Shown here: in pieces, positions 1 to 10,087 of the stretch
How the letters are laid out: each line of letters starts with the position of its first letter
Numbering within the stretch: position 1 is the stretch's first letter
Assembly (NCBI RefSeq): GCF_040126055.1
Contig: NZ_CP143541.1
Coordinates: 2,046,001 to 2,110,000, forward strand
Direction: 5' to 3'
Source of the DNA: Pseudalkalibacillus sp. SCS-8
GTDB taxonomy: Bacteria; Bacillota; Bacilli; Bacillales; Fictibacillaceae
Length of the DNA: 64,000 bases
Translations under genes and position numbers: made by a program
Notes under the pieces: generated by a model
Told to the model about the DNA's origin: nothing
Database searches by the model: none
The model's input: the letters and a program-made list of their open reading frames with translations, nothing else

Positions 1-1465
1 GATCCAAAAGTCGGTGGAACGAAAAGTAATCCGTTTGAAGTCCGAAGTGGTCACTTGCTACGTCATCAAGGTGATGCGCCTCATCAATGATCGCTTCCTG
101 ATAGCCCGGAATCAATGAATGATCGTTGACAAGATCGGTAAATAAAAGCGCATGATTAGTAATGATGATGTCCGCATCATAAGCCTCACGTTTTGAGCGA
201 TGGTAGAAGCATCTCGAGAACCACGGACACTTATGGTTGAGACAAGAATTGGCATCACTTTTCACTTGATGCCAGTATAACTGACCGCCTGATGGAAGGT
301 TCAACTCTTCGATATCGCCTTCCTCTGTCGTTGTCAACCATACGAGCAACTGGGCTTTGGCCAGCAAAACATCATAGTTGTTATCATAAATCTGATCAAG
401 CTGCTGTTCGAATTTCCTCAAGCAGAGATAATGGTTCCTTCCTTTGAGCACTGTCGCTTGGAAATCGAATGGCACCATGTTTTGCAATAAAGGAATATCC
501 CTGTCAAGCAGCTGTTCTTGCAGCTGGATCGTATGGGTGCTGACAACAAGCGGTCTTCCGGTTTTCTTAGCATTCAACAAACCAGGGATCAGATACCCCA
601 TCGATTTACCGATACCCGTCCCTGCTTCGATCAAGGCATGACGTCCTTCTTCCAGTGCCTCCCCGACCGCATCCATCATATCCACCTGAGCAGGACGCTT
701 TTCATAATCCGGCATCGTTTGTCCCAGGTGCTTTTCAACCTCGTGGTGGGAAAGCGTTTCGTCTATAGGATCGTCTTCCTTTTCGATGGCGGCCCATTTC
801 TTCAAAACAAGCTGCCGATAGGTTTCTAACTCTGGTTCATCTTCTTCGAGCTGAGTAAGCTTTTTTTCCACTTGAGCTTCAACAAGGTCCGCGACATCAC
901 TGTGCATACCTTTCACTAAAGGAAGTAAACGCTGAAGCGTCAATAGTGGCAATGAACGTAATTGATCCAATAATTGTATCAAAAGATAGCCTGTCGCTTC
1001 AGCATCACTATCCGCTTGGTGGGGGTTTTCATGGGTAAGCTCCAGTGCTTCTGACAGCTGTGAAAGTTTATAGGAATCCAAGTTCGGCATGAGGATTCTC
1101 GTAAGCTCTACTGTATCAAGTGACATCCCACGCCATTCGAAATAACCCGCTTTTTCAAGCTCAGCATTCAAGAAATTCAAATCAAATTTGATATTATGGG
1201 CGACTAAACAGGCTCCATCAAGAATTTTCAAAAGACGGGGCGCGACGTCATCGAATTTAGGTGCCTCAGAAACCATTTTCTGATCAATTCCGGTCAAGGA
1301 TGTAATAAAGGTCGGAATCGGAATTTCCGGATTAAGATATGTCGAAAATCGATCCACAATCGATCCTTCTTCGATGACGACCAAACCAATCTGGATGATT
1401 CGATCTTTATGTTTCGGGGAGTGTCCCGTTGTTTCCAAGTCTAATACGACATAACGATTGTTCAT
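1..1465 (-). CDS. dinG: DinG-type helicase with N-terminal 3'-5' exonuclease domain (partial, C-terminus outside window)
   Basis: This reading frame runs off the left edge, so only the first ~488 residues are seen. It starts at the second of two tandem ATGs (1465), which lies a good distance from a GAGGTG ribosome site. The N-terminus has the DEDD exonuclease signature LDLETTG, as in the PolC/epsilon family. An XPD/DinG-like superfamily 2 helicase domain follows, with Walker A EAGTGIGKS (about residue 282) and a DEAHH box (about residue 461). Four cysteines at about residues 349, 409, 414 and 420 sit between these motifs, at the place where DinG and XPD hold a 4Fe-4S cluster. The family acts in DNA repair, unwinding or degrading DNA. 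The gene is separated from panD by a 500 bp repeat-bearing spacer. The identification is firm; whether this protein acts as helicase, nuclease or both cannot be told from sequence. Confidence 0.93.
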   Translation of the reverse strand, partial: MNNRYVVLDLETTGHSPKHKDRIIQIGLVVIEEGSIVDRFSTYLNPEIPIPTFITSLTGIDQKMVSEAPKFDDVAPRLLKILDGACLVAHNIKFDLNFLNAELEKAGYFEWRGMSLDTVELTRILMPNLDSYKLSQLSEALELTHENPHQADSDAEATGYLLIQLLDQLRSLPLLTLQRLLPLVKGMHSDVADLVEAQVEKKLTQLEEDEPELETYRQLVLKKWAAIEKEDDPIDETLSHHEVEKHLGQTMPDYEKRPAQVDMMDAVGEALEEGRHALIEAGTGIGKSMGYLIPGLLNAKKTGRPLVVSTHTIQLQEQLLDRDIPLLQNMVPFDFQATVLKGRNHYLCLRKFEQQLDQIYDNNYDVLLAKAQLLVWLTTTEEGDIEELNLPSGGQLYWHQVKSDANSCLNHKCPWFSRCFYHRSKREAYDADIIITNHALLFTDLVNDHSLIPGYQEAIIDEAHHLDDVASDHFGLQTDYFSFHRLLD

Positions 1466-1660
1466 CATTTCACCTCAAAAAGAAAGAAACCTGGTAAGGG
1501 CAATCCCAAACCATGGTCGAAACAAGCCAATAAACTGTAGCGGCATGACCGCCATCTCCATCTCGTGTTTCCTCTCGTCTTATTTTACGCTTCCTCCACC
1601 AATTCTGCAATGACGACGAATGGGCTGAACCATGCAAGTCTTGATTGGGAGTGTATGCTT

Positions 1661-1835
1661 TTATTTTTTGTAGTGGAGAATGGACCGGTTTGGTGATTCT
1701 TCGTTTTTGTAGATCATTTTTGCTTTTTGTAGATAAATTTAAATTTTTGTAGATAATTCTTCATTTCCGTAGATAATTTCTTTTCGTAGATCATTTCACT
1801 TTTTGCAGGAAAATCTTCTGTTTTTGTAGATAAAC
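1661..1835. repeat. Degenerate ~20 bp tandem-like repeat with core TTTTTGTAGATAAT
   Basis: The 510 bp gap between panD and dinG has no convincing gene. It carries about eight copies of a T-run followed by GTAGAT, with cores near 1670, 1709, 1729, 1749, 1769, 1786, 1805 and 1826. The spacing is about 20 bp (39, 20, 20, 20, 17, 19, 21). The copies near 1670 and 1805 are degenerate (GTAGTG and GCAGGA). Just beyond, CTGCTAA (1837-1843) and TTAGCAG (1865-1871) form a short inverted repeat. The role is unknown. Confidence 0.7.
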
Positions 1836-1910
1836 ACTGCTAAAATCCTGGTCTAATCCTCAAATTAGCAGTAAAATCATCAGATTACCTTTCTAAAACA
1901 TGTAAAACAA

Positions 1911-1943
1911 TTAGAAAAAGCTGTCGAGACATGCTCGACAGCC
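1911..1943 (-). terminator. Rho-independent terminator of the panBCD operon
   Basis: A perfect 9 bp stem GCTGTCGAG/CTCGACAGC (1920-1928 and 1934-1942) with a 5 nt loop is followed on the minus strand by a TTTTT tract. It lies about 35 bp past the panD stop codon. Confidence 0.9.
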
Positions 1944-1978
1944 TTAAAATCCCTTGCGCTATACAATTGGCTAAATGA

Positions 1979-2362
1979 TCAAAGGATCGTTGATGCTGGC
2001 TCAGCGCTGATTTTTTCGATGATCTTGTTGTTCTCATCCATAATCGCAATGGTTGGTTGGTGAGTTCTTGCCGCCTCTTCTGTCACCATCGTGTAGTTCA
2101 GAATGATGACGACATCCCCTTCCTGGACGAGACGAGCAGCAGCTCCATTCAAGCAGATCGTACCGCTCCCTCTCTCACCTGGAATGATATACGTTTCAAA
2201 TCGGGCTCCATTGTTGTTATTGACGATTTGGACCTTCTCATTTGGAAGCATATCCACAGCATCGAGAATATCTTCATCGATTGTGATACTGCCGACATAA
2301 TTCAAATTCGCCTCTGTTACCCTTGCTCTATGGATTTTACCTTTCAACATCGTACGAAACAT
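1979..2362 (-). CDS. panD: Aspartate 1-decarboxylase
   Basis: Converts L-aspartate to beta-alanine, the beta-alanine half of pantothenate, in the cytoplasm. The 127 residue length is normal for the family. The self-cleavage site Gly24-Ser25 (YVGSIT) is present; after cleavage Ser25 becomes the pyruvoyl cofactor. An AGGAGG ribosome site precedes the ATG at 2362. It is the last gene of panB-panC-panD, which together supply two precursors and join them into pantothenate, and is followed by a strong terminator. Confidence 0.97.
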   Translation of the reverse strand: MFRTMLKGKIHRARVTEANLNYVGSITIDEDILDAVDMLPNEKVQIVNNNNGARFETYIIPGERGSGTICLNGAAARLVQEGDVVIILNYTMVTEEAARTHQPTIAIMDENNKIIEKISAEPASTIL

Positions 2363-2395
2363 GATTGTTTTCTCCTCCTACATGAACATTTATCG

Positions 2396-3235
2396 TTAAC
2401 GAATGATGATATTGTCTATCAAACGGGCCTTCTGGAAACGGTACGCCAACGCAATGATTGTCGGTTGATCGAAGGTTTGGACAGCTTCCAATCCCGGATA
2501 AGATAAGATTTGGACATAATCCGTCTCGCCCAAAGCCATCTGATCAAGTTCAGACAATAGCTGGGATCGCACCGTCTCGACATCGGCTCCTTCCTCCGCC
2601 AACTTACGTGCAGAGAGAAGATGTTCATAAAGCTTCGGAGCCGCCTTTCGTTCTTCCGTGCTTAAATTGACATTTCTTGAGCTTTTCGCCAGTCCGTCTT
2701 CCTCCCGGACTGTTGGGCAAGCGACCAGTTCAACCGGAAAGAAGTAGGACCTGATGAGATCATCCACGACCGCAACCTGTTGCGCATCCTTCAGTCCGAA
2801 ATAGGCACGGTCTGGTTGAATGATATGGAAAAGCTTCGTCAATACTGTGACGACGCCATCGAAATGGCCTGGACGTTTCTCGCCACAAAGAACATCGGTA
2901 CGGGAAGTCACCTTCATTACCGTACCAGCTCCTTTTGGGTACATGGCCTCGGCGGAAGGATAGAAAAGGATGTCCGTCCCCCGTTCTCTCGCAAGCCTTT
3001 CATCTCTTTCAAAGTCTCTCGGGTATTGATCAAAGTCTTCATTCGGTCCGAATTGAAGCGGGTTCACGAAAATGCTTGTCACGACGAGATCGTTTTCATT
3101 CCTTGCCCGCTCAATAAGGGAAATATGCCCCTCATGCAAAAATCCCATTGTAGGGACAAACCCGATTTCTTTTCCTTGTATTTTCAAATCTTTCACGATT
3201 TGCTGCATCTCATTGATGTTACGTATGACCTTCAT
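2396..3235 (-). CDS. panC: Pantothenate synthetase (pantoate--beta-alanine ligase)
   Basis: Joins pantoate and beta-alanine using ATP, through a pantoyl-adenylate intermediate. The 279 residue protein has the HIGH-type nucleotidyl-transferase signature [10 protein letters not shown] (residues 28-37) and the KSSRN motif that stands in for KMSKS. The start at 3235 overlaps the panB stop by 4 bases (ATGA), showing translational coupling. A GGGGG-rich ribosome site lies within the end of panB. Confidence 0.97.
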   Translation of the reverse strand: MKVIRNINEMQQIVKDLKIQGKEIGFVPTMGFLHEGHISLIERARNENDLVVTSIFVNPLQFGPNEDFDQYPRDFERDERLARERGTDILFYPSAEAMYPKGAGTVMKVTSRTDVLCGEKRPGHFDGVVTVLTKLFHIIQPDRAYFGLKDAQQVAVVDDLIRSYFFPVELVACPTVREEDGLAKSSRNVNLSTEERKAAPKLYEHLLSARKLAEEGADVETVRSQLLSELDQMALGETDYVQILSYPGLEAVQTFDQPTIIALAYRFQKARLIDNIIIR

Positions 3236-4068
3236 ACTTTCCCCCCATAAAGTGAGGCAAGCTGATCCTCTTTCATCGTGAAGCTGTGTCGCTCTTCAGG
3301 GAATTGTCTCTCCCGTACATCCTTCACATACTTTTTAAGCGATTCCTCAATCTGTAGAGCAACATTCGTATATTGTTTAACGAATTTAGGAACATGGTGT
3401 GACCCATACCCAATTAAATCGTGATAGACGAGCACTTGACCATCCGTACCAATTCCCGCACCAATTCCAATGGTAGGAATGTTCAACTCACGGCTGACGA
3501 CCTCTGCCAATTGACGAGGGACACATTCAAGGACAAGAGCAAACGCACCTGCCGCTTCGATCTCTTTGGCATCGTTTATCAACTGCCTTGCAGCTTCTGA
3601 ATCCTTCCCCTGAACCTTATATCCGCCTAAGACAGCTACCGATTGTGGTGTGAGTCCTAGATGCCCCATCACAGGGATACCTGCAGCCGTCAACCTGTCA
3701 ATGACCTTTATCACTTCCCCTGCCCCTTCAACTTTAACGGCATCGGCGGAAGCTGCCTGCATCAACTGACCAGCATTCTTCAATGCATCCGATACTGAGG
3801 TGTGATAGGTGAGAAATGGCATATCTGTAACGATGAAGGTGTCTGGAGCACCGCGCTTCACCGCTTTTGTATGATGGATCATATCATCAAGGGTGACTGG
3901 GATGGTCGATTCATAGCCAAGGACAACCATGCCAAGAGAATCCCCAACCAATATCATGTCTACCTCTGCCTGTTCAGCAAGCTTAGCTGATGGATAATCA
4001 TAGCTCGTCAACATCACGATCGATTCATCTTGTTCTTTCATTTTTCTAAAGTCACTTGTCTTTTTCAT
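3232..4068 (-). CDS. panB: 3-methyl-2-oxobutanoate hydroxymethyltransferase
   Basis: First step of the pantoate branch: adds a hydroxymethyl group from methylene-tetrahydrofolate to ketoisovalerate. The 278 residues carry the metal-binding VGDSLGM segment (Asp43) and the GHLGLTPQS motif typical of PanB barrels. An AGGAGGAGAA ribosome site precedes the ATG at 4068. It is the first gene of panBCD; the gap upstream ends at the birA terminator, so the operon has its own promoter, which I could not fix with confidence. Confidence 0.97.
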   Translation of the reverse strand: MKKTSDFRKMKEQDESIVMLTSYDYPSAKLAEQAEVDMILVGDSLGMVVLGYESTIPVTLDDMIHHTKAVKRGAPDTFIVTDMPFLTYHTSVSDALKNAGQLMQAASADAVKVEGAGEVIKVIDRLTAAGIPVMGHLGLTPQSVAVLGGYKVQGKDSEAARQLINDAKEIEAAGAFALVLECVPRQLAEVVSRELNIPTIGIGAGIGTDGQVLVYHDLIGYGSHHVPKFVKQYTNVALQIEESLKKYVKDVRERQFPEERHSFTMKEDQLASLYGGKV

Positions 4069-4142
4069 TCTTCTCCTCCTTACTTATTCAGAGGAAGATG
4101 AAAGCAAACAGAAAGAATATGGACAACATGTTCCTTCCATGT

Positions 4143-4175
4143 AAAAAACCTTCTTTCAGACATGCTGAAAGAAGG
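4143..4175 (-). terminator. Terminator of the ypjD-to-birA operon
   Basis: A perfect 11 bp stem CCTTCTTTCAG/CTGAAAGAAGG (4149-4159 and 4165-4175) with loop ACATG is followed on the minus strand by TTTTTT. It closes the long operon that ends with birA. Confidence 0.92.
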
Positions 4176-4323
4176 ATATGAAACGCTTACAACTTTCATC
4201 CCTCTGTCCATGTCCTTTGTGGGATCAAGGCAGAATAAATTTTGAAATGATTGTGATCGAATGGGTAAGAAAAGTGCAGTTCGTCCTATACGATACCGCC
4301 TACAAAACCATTATAGCAGAATT

Positions 4324-5310
4324 TTACGTATTATGGGGAAGTTCTATGTCGGCAGAATAGACACGGTGAACCGTCCCCTCGTCATCCTCGACGAGCAAGA
4401 CACCTTCTTCCGTAATCCCTTGAGCCCTTCCAAACAGTACTCCTGTAATCGTCCGTACACGTACTCTTTTGCCAAGACTAGCTGCTGACCCTTCCCAAAG
4501 CAATTTGATCGGCGCAAAACCATGCTCAAGATAGAGAAGGTAAAGTTTCTCCATCTTCTCGAGGATTGCGCGAACGAGCTTAGCCCTCTCAATTTCTTCC
4601 CCTGCTTCGACCTTCAAGGACGTCGCAGTATTGGCGATCTCTTCTGGAAAGGCTTCTCGTGGTGTATTGACATTGATCCCGATACCCACGATCACTGAAT
4701 TGATGCGATCGGCTTCAGCCTGAAGTTCAGTGAGGATTCCGACCACTTTTTTTCCATCGATTAAAATGTCATTCGGCCATTTGATTTGTCCATTCAACCC
4801 AGTTACTTCTTCAATTCCTTGAACCACACTCACTGCTGCCAGCAGGGTGAGTTGTGGTGACTTCTGAGGAGGGATGTTCGGTCGAAGGATAATACTCATC
4901 CAGATTCCAGATCCCTTCGGAGAATGCCACGCTCGACCTAACCGTCCTTTTCCGGATACCTGTTCATCTGCAATCACGATCGAACCTTCCTCGGTACCGT
5001 CCAATGCATGCTTATGAGCAAGCTCCTGTGTAGATGTGACTTGAGATTCATAATAAATCGTATGGCCAAATTTCTCGGTTTTCAGCTGATGCTTGATTTC
5101 ACCAGGATTGAGATTGTTCGGTCTCTCGATGATCCTGTAGCCTTTTTTTTGGACCGCTTCTACGACATATCCTTCTTTTCGAAGCTCCTCGATATGCTTC
5201 CAGACTGCTGTTCGTGAACACCCGATGATTTGGCTTAATTTCTGACCGGATAAGTATCCGTCGGATTCTGAGAGGAGACTGATCAGTCGTTCTCTGGTAG
5301 TTGATGACAC
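4324..5310 (-). CDS. birA: Bifunctional biotin--[acetyl-CoA-carboxylase] ligase / biotin operon repressor
   Basis: Attaches biotin to the carrier subunit of acetyl-CoA carboxylase and, as the biotinyl-AMP-bound dimer, represses biotin genes. The N-terminal ~65 residues form a winged helix (SRTAVWKHIEELRKEGY is the recognition part). The ligase core has the biotinyl-AMP loop SGKGRLGRAW and the KWPNDI motif. I chose the GTG at 5310: the next upstream GTG (5322) overlaps the AAGGAG ribosome site, and the 5310 start aligns exactly with the N-terminus of the B. subtilis protein. It overlaps the 3' end of cca by 28 bp and is the last gene of its operon. Confidence 0.95.
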   Translation of the reverse strand: MSSTTRERLISLLSESDGYLSGQKLSQIIGCSRTAVWKHIEELRKEGYVVEAVQKKGYRIIERPNNLNPGEIKHQLKTEKFGHTIYYESQVTSTQELAHKHALDGTEEGSIVIADEQVSGKGRLGRAWHSPKGSGIWMSIILRPNIPPQKSPQLTLLAAVSVVQGIEEVTGLNGQIKWPNDILIDGKKVVGILTELQAEADRINSVIVGIGINVNTPREAFPEEIANTATSLKVEAGEEIERAKLVRAILEKMEKLYLLYLEHGFAPIKLLWEGSAASLGKRVRVRTITGVLFGRAQGITEEGVLLVEDDEGTVHRVYSADIELPHNT

Positions 5311-6473
5311 TTTGTAATCCACTCCTTAATTTCAGAAGGATCATTTTTAATCGATCCTTCCAGGACACGTTGTTCAATTTGTTCTAGCAAGCTCGCAATC
5401 CATGGTCCAGGCTTCCGATTGCAGATCTCCTTAAGATCATTGCCATCGATTCCCAACTCACTCCGTTCCTGGATCGGCAAGCGAGTAAAGCTCTCCCTCA
5501 TTTCTTCGATTGTTACGTGAGGTTTTTCTCCGAGATAGGCTTTGACTTTATGTACGGCTTCCAAGCTTTCCAATCCATGCATATAAAGGTTCACAGGACT
5601 TTGAAAATCGATGTCGGAACGGACAAGTCGGATTATGCTGTCTACACGGGCACGTTTTTGATTCGGAAGCCTCCAAGCTTTTAACCAATCATAAGGATCA
5701 GCGACCTTGATCCTCAATAGAAAACCCGACCACCTTTGGACATCATCATACAGTATTTTCCAGTCAAAATCATACTCCTTCTTGTCCAACGAGTAAGGAC
5801 CGTGTGGGAGGTGCTTGCTCATTCCACTGTCGATCAGTAGCTTAAGGGCAACTTCTGCATGAGCACCTGCAAGAAGCTTCTCGAATTCCTCCCTGATCCG
5901 TTCTACAGATATCTTTTCAAGTAAATGGGCGCGGTCAATCAAGGCAGCGAGTGTATCTTCATGTAATGTAAATCCTAGTAACGAATGAAAGCGAATCCCC
6001 CGCATCATACGAAGCGGATCCTCTTGAAACCGTTCAAAAGGATCGCCTACTGCTCGGATGATACCGTCCAGTAGATCTTGTTTACCACCATACGGGTCGA
6101 TGATCGTACCATCCTGCTTCAACGCCATCGCATTGATGGTGAAGTCACGCCGAGCTAAATCTTCCTCAATGGAATCGTGGAACTCGACATCAGAAGGGCG
6201 ACGATAATCCTCATACTCGCCTTCCGCCCTGAAGGTGGTCACCTCAAAGGATTCTCCATCTTCTCTGACGATGACAGTCCCATGAGAAAGACCGATCGGA
6301 ATCGTCTTCGGAAAGATCCGCATCACATCCTCTGGATGAGCAGAGGTCGCAATATCGATATCCCCTAACGACTTGTCTAAAAGACGATCACGAACGACGC
6401 CTCCTACGATATAGGCTTTAAATCCGTTCGCCTGCAGCGTTTCGATAATCTTTTGCGCTTTAGTCATCGACAA
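5283..6473 (-). CDS. cca: CCA-adding tRNA nucleotidyltransferase
   Basis: Builds and repairs the CCA end of tRNAs. The 396 residue protein matches the bacterial class II enzyme, with the GGVVRDRLL nucleotide site and the DIDIAT metal-binding aspartates near the N-terminus. The start is probably the TTG at 6473, 8 bases after GAGGTG; an ATG two codons later is more distant from the ribosome site. It sits between bshA and birA in the same operon as in B. subtilis. Confidence 0.96.
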   Translation of the reverse strand: MSMTKAQKIIETLQANGFKAYIVGGVVRDRLLDKSLGDIDIATSAHPEDVMRIFPKTIPIGLSHGTVIVREDGESFEVTTFRAEGEYEDYRRPSDVEFHDSIEEDLARRDFTINAMALKQDGTIIDPYGGKQDLLDGIIRAVGDPFERFQEDPLRMMRGIRFHSLLGFTLHEDTLAALIDRAHLLEKISVERIREEFEKLLAGAHAEVALKLLIDSGMSKHLPHGPYSLDKKEYDFDWKILYDDVQRWSGFLLRIKVADPYDWLKAWRLPNQKRARVDSIIRLVRSDIDFQSPVNLYMHGLESLEAVHKVKAYLGEKPHVTIEEMRESFTRLPIQERSELGIDGNDLKEICNRKPGPWIASLLEQIEQRVLEGSIKNDPSEIKEWITKCHQLPEND

Positions 6474-6486
6474 GATGCTTTCACCT

Positions 6487-7632
6487 CTACACTTCGACAG
6501 ATTGAATTCCGAGTGTTTTCAAATAAACATCCAGATATTCCTTGACGATCCGTTTTGAATGGAAGCGATTATGGACATGCTGGATGGCATGTTCTGACAT
6601 CGTTTGGTGGAGTCTTTCATCTTTAAGGATATCCAATGCTTTCGAGCTTATATCCTCCAAGTCTCCGACTTCACAAATGAATCCAGTAACACCATCTTCA
6701 ATCACTTCTGGAATTCCCCCGATGTTCGTACCCACAACCGGTACACCGCATGCCATCGCTTCGAGCAGAACAAGGCCAAAACTCTCTTTTTCAGACAAGA
6801 GAAGCTTCAAATCACTAATGGAAAAGAGTTCAGCAATGTTATCCTGCTTCCCCAGGAACAACACATCATCTTCAATCCCGAGCTCCCTTGTCAGCCTGCA
6901 CGCAACCGTCAACTCCGGGCCATCTCCGATTAATAACAGTTTTGCAGGGAGTTCCTTGCGGATCGTGTGGAATGTTTTGACGACATCCGGCACTCGTTTG
7001 ACACCACGGAAATTTGAAACATGGATGATGACTTTCTCGTCTTCAGTTATGCCATATTCTTCACGCAGGTTGCTTGATGATTTTTTGTAATAAACACTCT
7101 CGTCAATGAAATTATGAATGCAGGTGATGTCCTTTTTCGTACCAAGCAATACTTTGGTCTGTTCAATCAGACTATTTGAGACTGCTGTCACTGAATCAGA
7201 TTGTTCAATCCCGAATTTGATCAATTCACTCAAGCTAGGATCATATCCGAGTACCGTAATATCTGTGCCATGAAGGGTTGTAACAATCTTCAGATGGTCT
7301 CCAACCATCTGTTTTGCCAAATACGCACAGATGGCATGAGGGACAGCATAATGGACGTGTAGGAGGTCAAGCTCCTCACGCTTTGCAATTTCAGCCATTT
7401 TGCTCGCTAACGTCAAATCATACGGAGGGTAGCGAAATACGGAATATTGATTCACTTCAACTTCGTGGAAATGGATGTTTGAATAAAATTTCTCAAGTCT
7501 GAAAGGAATACTTGAAGTGATGAAATGGATTTCATGACCTTCTTTCGCGAGCATCTTTCCGAGTTCTGTTGCGACCACACCTGACCCTCCGACTGTCGGG
7601 TAGCATGTGATACCGATTTTCAATTTTCTCAT
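6487..7632 (-). CDS. bshA: N-acetyl-alpha-D-glucosaminyl L-malate synthase (bacillithiol step 1)
   Basis: GT4-family glycosyltransferase that couples UDP-GlcNAc to L-malate, the first step of bacillithiol synthesis. The 381 residue protein has the N-terminal glycine-rich [26 protein letters not shown] and a C-terminal [16 protein letters not shown] donor-binding motif. Its start overlaps the bshB1 stop by 4 bases. bshA-bshB1 adjacency and the neighbouring mgsA are as in B. subtilis. Confidence 0.96.
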   Translation of the reverse strand: MRKLKIGITCYPTVGGSGVVATELGKMLAKEGHEIHFITSSIPFRLEKFYSNIHFHEVEVNQYSVFRYPPYDLTLASKMAEIAKREELDLLHVHYAVPHAICAYLAKQMVGDHLKIVTTLHGTDITVLGYDPSLSELIKFGIEQSDSVTAVSNSLIEQTKVLLGTKKDITCIHNFIDESVYYKKSSSNLREEYGITEDEKVIIHVSNFRGVKRVPDVVKTFHTIRKELPAKLLLIGDGPELTVACRLTRELGIEDDVLFLGKQDNIAELFSISDLKLLLSEKESFGLVLLEAMACGVPVVGTNIGGIPEVIEDGVTGFICEVGDLEDISSKALDILKDERLHQTMSEHAIQHVHNRFHSKRIVKEYLDVYLKTLGIQSVEV

Positions 7633-8339
7633 GATGATTCTCCTAACAGGTTATCCATCCGGATTGGTCTTTTCGTATGGAAGCCTTCTGCATACCGTAT
7701 TCCTGCTTCTTTTCCAAATAATGCGTCCCTTGCTTCCACCGTTTCCAGATAGCCGTTGTTCAATGGTGTTACAACTCCGCCTTCTACTGTTGTAAATTGA
7801 CTATTATAGGCTTTCAGGCTATCCATTTTCTGTTTTTTGACTGAAGTGATATCCACAATCATGGTCGGATGGTCAAAACCATTGATGAAATAATAATAGA
7901 CCTGCTCTACTTTATGTGCAGGAAGCTTCCCCTCTGTTTCATACTTCATGATTCCTGCAGAAAAGAGAGCTTCTTCCACGAGCTTTGTACAATTACCATG
8001 ATCCGGATGCCGGTCCTTCGGATAAGGGATGAATACGATTTTAGGCGCATAAGTGCGTATGGTTTCAGTAATCTTCTTAATGAATTCTTCCTTATGAACC
8101 AATCCACGATCCGGAAAGCCAAGGTTGATCCGTTCACTCAAACCTAGAATACCTGAAGCCTCATTGGCTTCCTGTTGTCTGAGATCTACATCCCCATTGG
8201 AAGACAATTCCGCTCTTGTCAAATCACAAATACCCGTCTTATAGCCTTTCTTCGCATGAAGGATGAGTGTTCCGGCCATCCCGATTTCCACATCATCAGG
8301 ATGTGCACCGAAAGCAAGGATGTCCAATGTTGGTGTCAT
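7629..8339 (-). CDS. bshB1: Bacillithiol biosynthesis deacetylase BshB1
   Basis: Zinc-dependent deacetylase that turns GlcNAc-malate into GlcN-malate, step 2 of bacillithiol synthesis. The LmbE/PIG-L signature AHPDDVE (about residues 12-18) supplies zinc ligands and the catalytic Asp; a downstream HPDHGN segment supplies a further His. Length 236 is typical. It overlaps mgsA by 4 bases upstream and bshA by 4 bases downstream. Confidence 0.95.
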   Translation of the reverse strand: MTPTLDILAFGAHPDDVEIGMAGTLILHAKKGYKTGICDLTRAELSSNGDVDLRQQEANEASGILGLSERINLGFPDRGLVHKEEFIKKITETIRTYAPKIVFIPYPKDRHPDHGNCTKLVEEALFSAGIMKYETEGKLPAHKVEQVYYYFINGFDHPTMIVDITSVKKQKMDSLKAYNSQFTTVEGGVVTPLNNGYLETVEARDALFGKEAGIRYAEGFHTKRPIRMDNLLGESS

Positions 8340-8752
8340 GCTTCTTCTTCACCCCTCTTACGGATGATTTCTCTCCAATCCAAGTCCCCTCTTTCAAGCG
8401 CATGGATGAAAATTTCCGCACTCGCCATATTGGAAGCCAAAGGGATCTGGTACACATCACATAGTCGGATAAGCGCAGCAATGTCAGGCTCATGCGGCTG
8501 TGCAGTCAACGGATCTTTGAAGAAAATGACAAGGTCCATTTTATTGTCTGCGATCATTGCGCCAATCTGTTGATCACCGCCTAAAGGACCTGATTGGAAA
8601 CGATGAATCTCAAGACCTGTCGCTTCAGCGATTTTCATTCCCGTTGTTCCCGTCGCAAATAATGAATGATCCTTTAAAACTGGTGTATAAGCTACAGTGA
8701 AATTGATTATATCTTGTTTCTTCTTATCATGAGCAATCAATGCAATGTTCAT
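8336..8752 (-). CDS. mgsA: Methylglyoxal synthase
   Basis: Converts dihydroxyacetone phosphate to methylglyoxal, a bypass that relieves sugar-phosphate stress. The 138 residue protein has the N-terminal ALIAHD, the phosphate-binding [11 protein letters not shown] with the catalytic Asp, and [11 protein letters not shown] with the conserved His. It is coupled to bshB1, which fits the known use of bacillithiol in methylglyoxal detoxification. Confidence 0.96.
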   Translation of the reverse strand: MNIALIAHDKKKQDIINFTVAYTPVLKDHSLFATGTTGMKIAEATGLEIHRFQSGPLGGDQQIGAMIADNKMDLVIFFKDPLTAQPHEPDIAALIRLCDVYQIPLASNMASAEIFIHALERGDLDWREIIRKRGEEEA

Positions 8753-8762
8753 ATCTGTTCTC

Positions 8763-9569
8763 CTACTCCATAAGGTTTTCCAATCCGTAGACGAGGATAT
8801 CGAGTTTCATGACCATTTCGACAGCCATCTTAACGCCAGGCATGAATGCACTTCGGTCGATTGTGTCATGGCGAATTGAAAGCGTTTGTCCAGTCGCTCC
8901 CATCAGTACCTCCTGATGCGCAACGAGTCCAGGTAAACGGACACTATGAACACGTACGCCGTCATAATCCCCGCCTCGGGCACCTTGTAGATCCTCTTTT
9001 TCATCCGGATGTCCTTGTTTTTTTGAAGCGCGTACTTCTTTAATCATTTGAGCGGTTTTCATCGCTGTTCCTGATGGGGCATCCAGCTTTTGATCATGAT
9101 GCTTTTCAATGATTTCAACATCTGGCATATATTTTGCTGCCATCTGAGCGAATTTCATCATCAAGATTGCACCTACTGCAAAATTAGGAGCAATGACTGC
9201 ACCAATCTCTTTTTCTTCTGCTATTCGGCTATAGTCCTCGATATCTTCATCTGAGAAGCCAGTCGTGCCGACAACAGGACGGATACCATACTCCAAGGCG
9301 ATCTCAAGGTGCTTTTTACCGGCTTCAGGTCGTGTAAGGTCGATGAGAACATCCGCTTCAACTTCAGAAACACAGGTACGTAAATCATCATAGACCGGTA
9401 CATCAATATCAGGTTGTCCTTCTAACTCTCGTAGCTTTTTACCGCCATTTTTCCTGTCAATGACAGCTACCAATGAAAAATGTTCGGTCTCTTTCACCAT
9501 TTTGACAGCTTCTTTCCCCATCTTTCCTCTCGGTCCTGCGATGAGGACACGGATCATCTGTTCACTCAT
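8763..9569 (-). CDS. dapB: 4-hydroxy-tetrahydrodipicolinate reductase
   Basis: NAD(P)H-dependent step of the diaminopimelate/lysine pathway. The 268 residue protein shows the dinucleotide-binding [13 protein letters not shown] and the substrate motif [16 protein letters not shown] placed the start at the ATG at 9569, which follows AGGAGG by 7 bases and overlaps the ypjD stop by 4 bases; a longer frame upstream would run into ypjD. Confidence 0.96.
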   Translation of the reverse strand: MSEQMIRVLIAGPRGKMGKEAVKMVKETEHFSLVAVIDRKNGGKKLRELEGQPDIDVPVYDDLRTCVSEVEADVLIDLTRPEAGKKHLEIALEYGIRPVVGTTGFSDEDIEDYSRIAEEKEIGAVIAPNFAVGAILMMKFAQMAAKYMPDVEIIEKHHDQKLDAPSGTAMKTAQMIKEVRASKKQGHPDEKEDLQGARGGDYDGVRVHSVRLPGLVAHQEVLMGATGQTLSIRHDTIDRSAFMPGVKMAVEMVMKLDILVYGLENLME

Positions 9570-9904
9570 ACATTTTCCTCCTCTATTCTTGTCCAACGAT
9601 CTTTATCCCTTTGGTTGAATTTATCCATAACGATGCGAAGAGCATCGTCTAAGTCTATATGTAACGAATTCGCAAAGCAGATGATGACGAATAACAGATC
9701 ACCAAGTTCTTCTTCCATTGCCTTTTCGCTTTCGGAATCCTTTTTCGGTTTTTCTCCGAATCGATGATTGACCTCACGGGACAGTTCACCAAGTTCCTCT
9801 GTCATTCTTGCAAGCATGGCTAAAGGGCTGAAATAGCCTTCCTTGAATTGACCGATATAGTCATCAACGGCTTTCTGCATTTCTTTCATTGTTCGTTCGT
9901 CCAT
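9566..9904 (-). CDS. ypjD: MazG-like nucleotide pyrophosphohydrolase YpjD
   Basis: Small all-alpha NTP pyrophosphohydrolase of 112 residues. The metal-binding signatures [10 protein letters not shown] and [11 protein letters not shown] are intact. The family hydrolyses non-canonical or excess NTPs; the substrate here is not known. It is the first gene of the ypjD-dapB-mgsA-bshB1-bshA-cca-birA operon and is translationally coupled to dapB. Confidence 0.92.
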   Translation of the reverse strand: MDERTMKEMQKAVDDYIGQFKEGYFSPLAMLARMTEELGELSREVNHRFGEKPKKDSESEKAMEEELGDLLFVIICFANSLHIDLDDALRIVMDKFNQRDKDRWTRIEEENV

Positions 9905-10087
9905 GATTCCACCTCATTTCATACTCCTCTTCATGTTAGCTAAATCGAAACCGTTTGACAAATGTTTGAGACATGGATAGATTGATTAGGTAGTCATATT
10001 CAATAAGGTTGGAAAGAATAGTTTCAAGGCTTATTATGACCAAACCCTAAGACAATCAACAGACAGACCAGAATGGAGGTTGAACAT

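Noticed and set aside
1475..1561. 28-codon frame directly upstream of dinG (MEMAVMPLQFIG...), possible leader peptide
   Set aside because: It has a weak AGAGGA ribosome site but nothing beyond length and position supports it.
1661..1835. CRISPR array
   Set aside because: Units are about 20 bp with short degenerate cores and no unique spacers; no cas genes are in the window.
4178..4192. cre-like sequence TGAAACGCTTACA between panB and birA
   Set aside because: It lacks one base of the 14 bp consensus and lies at the 3' end of the birA operon, beyond the terminator.
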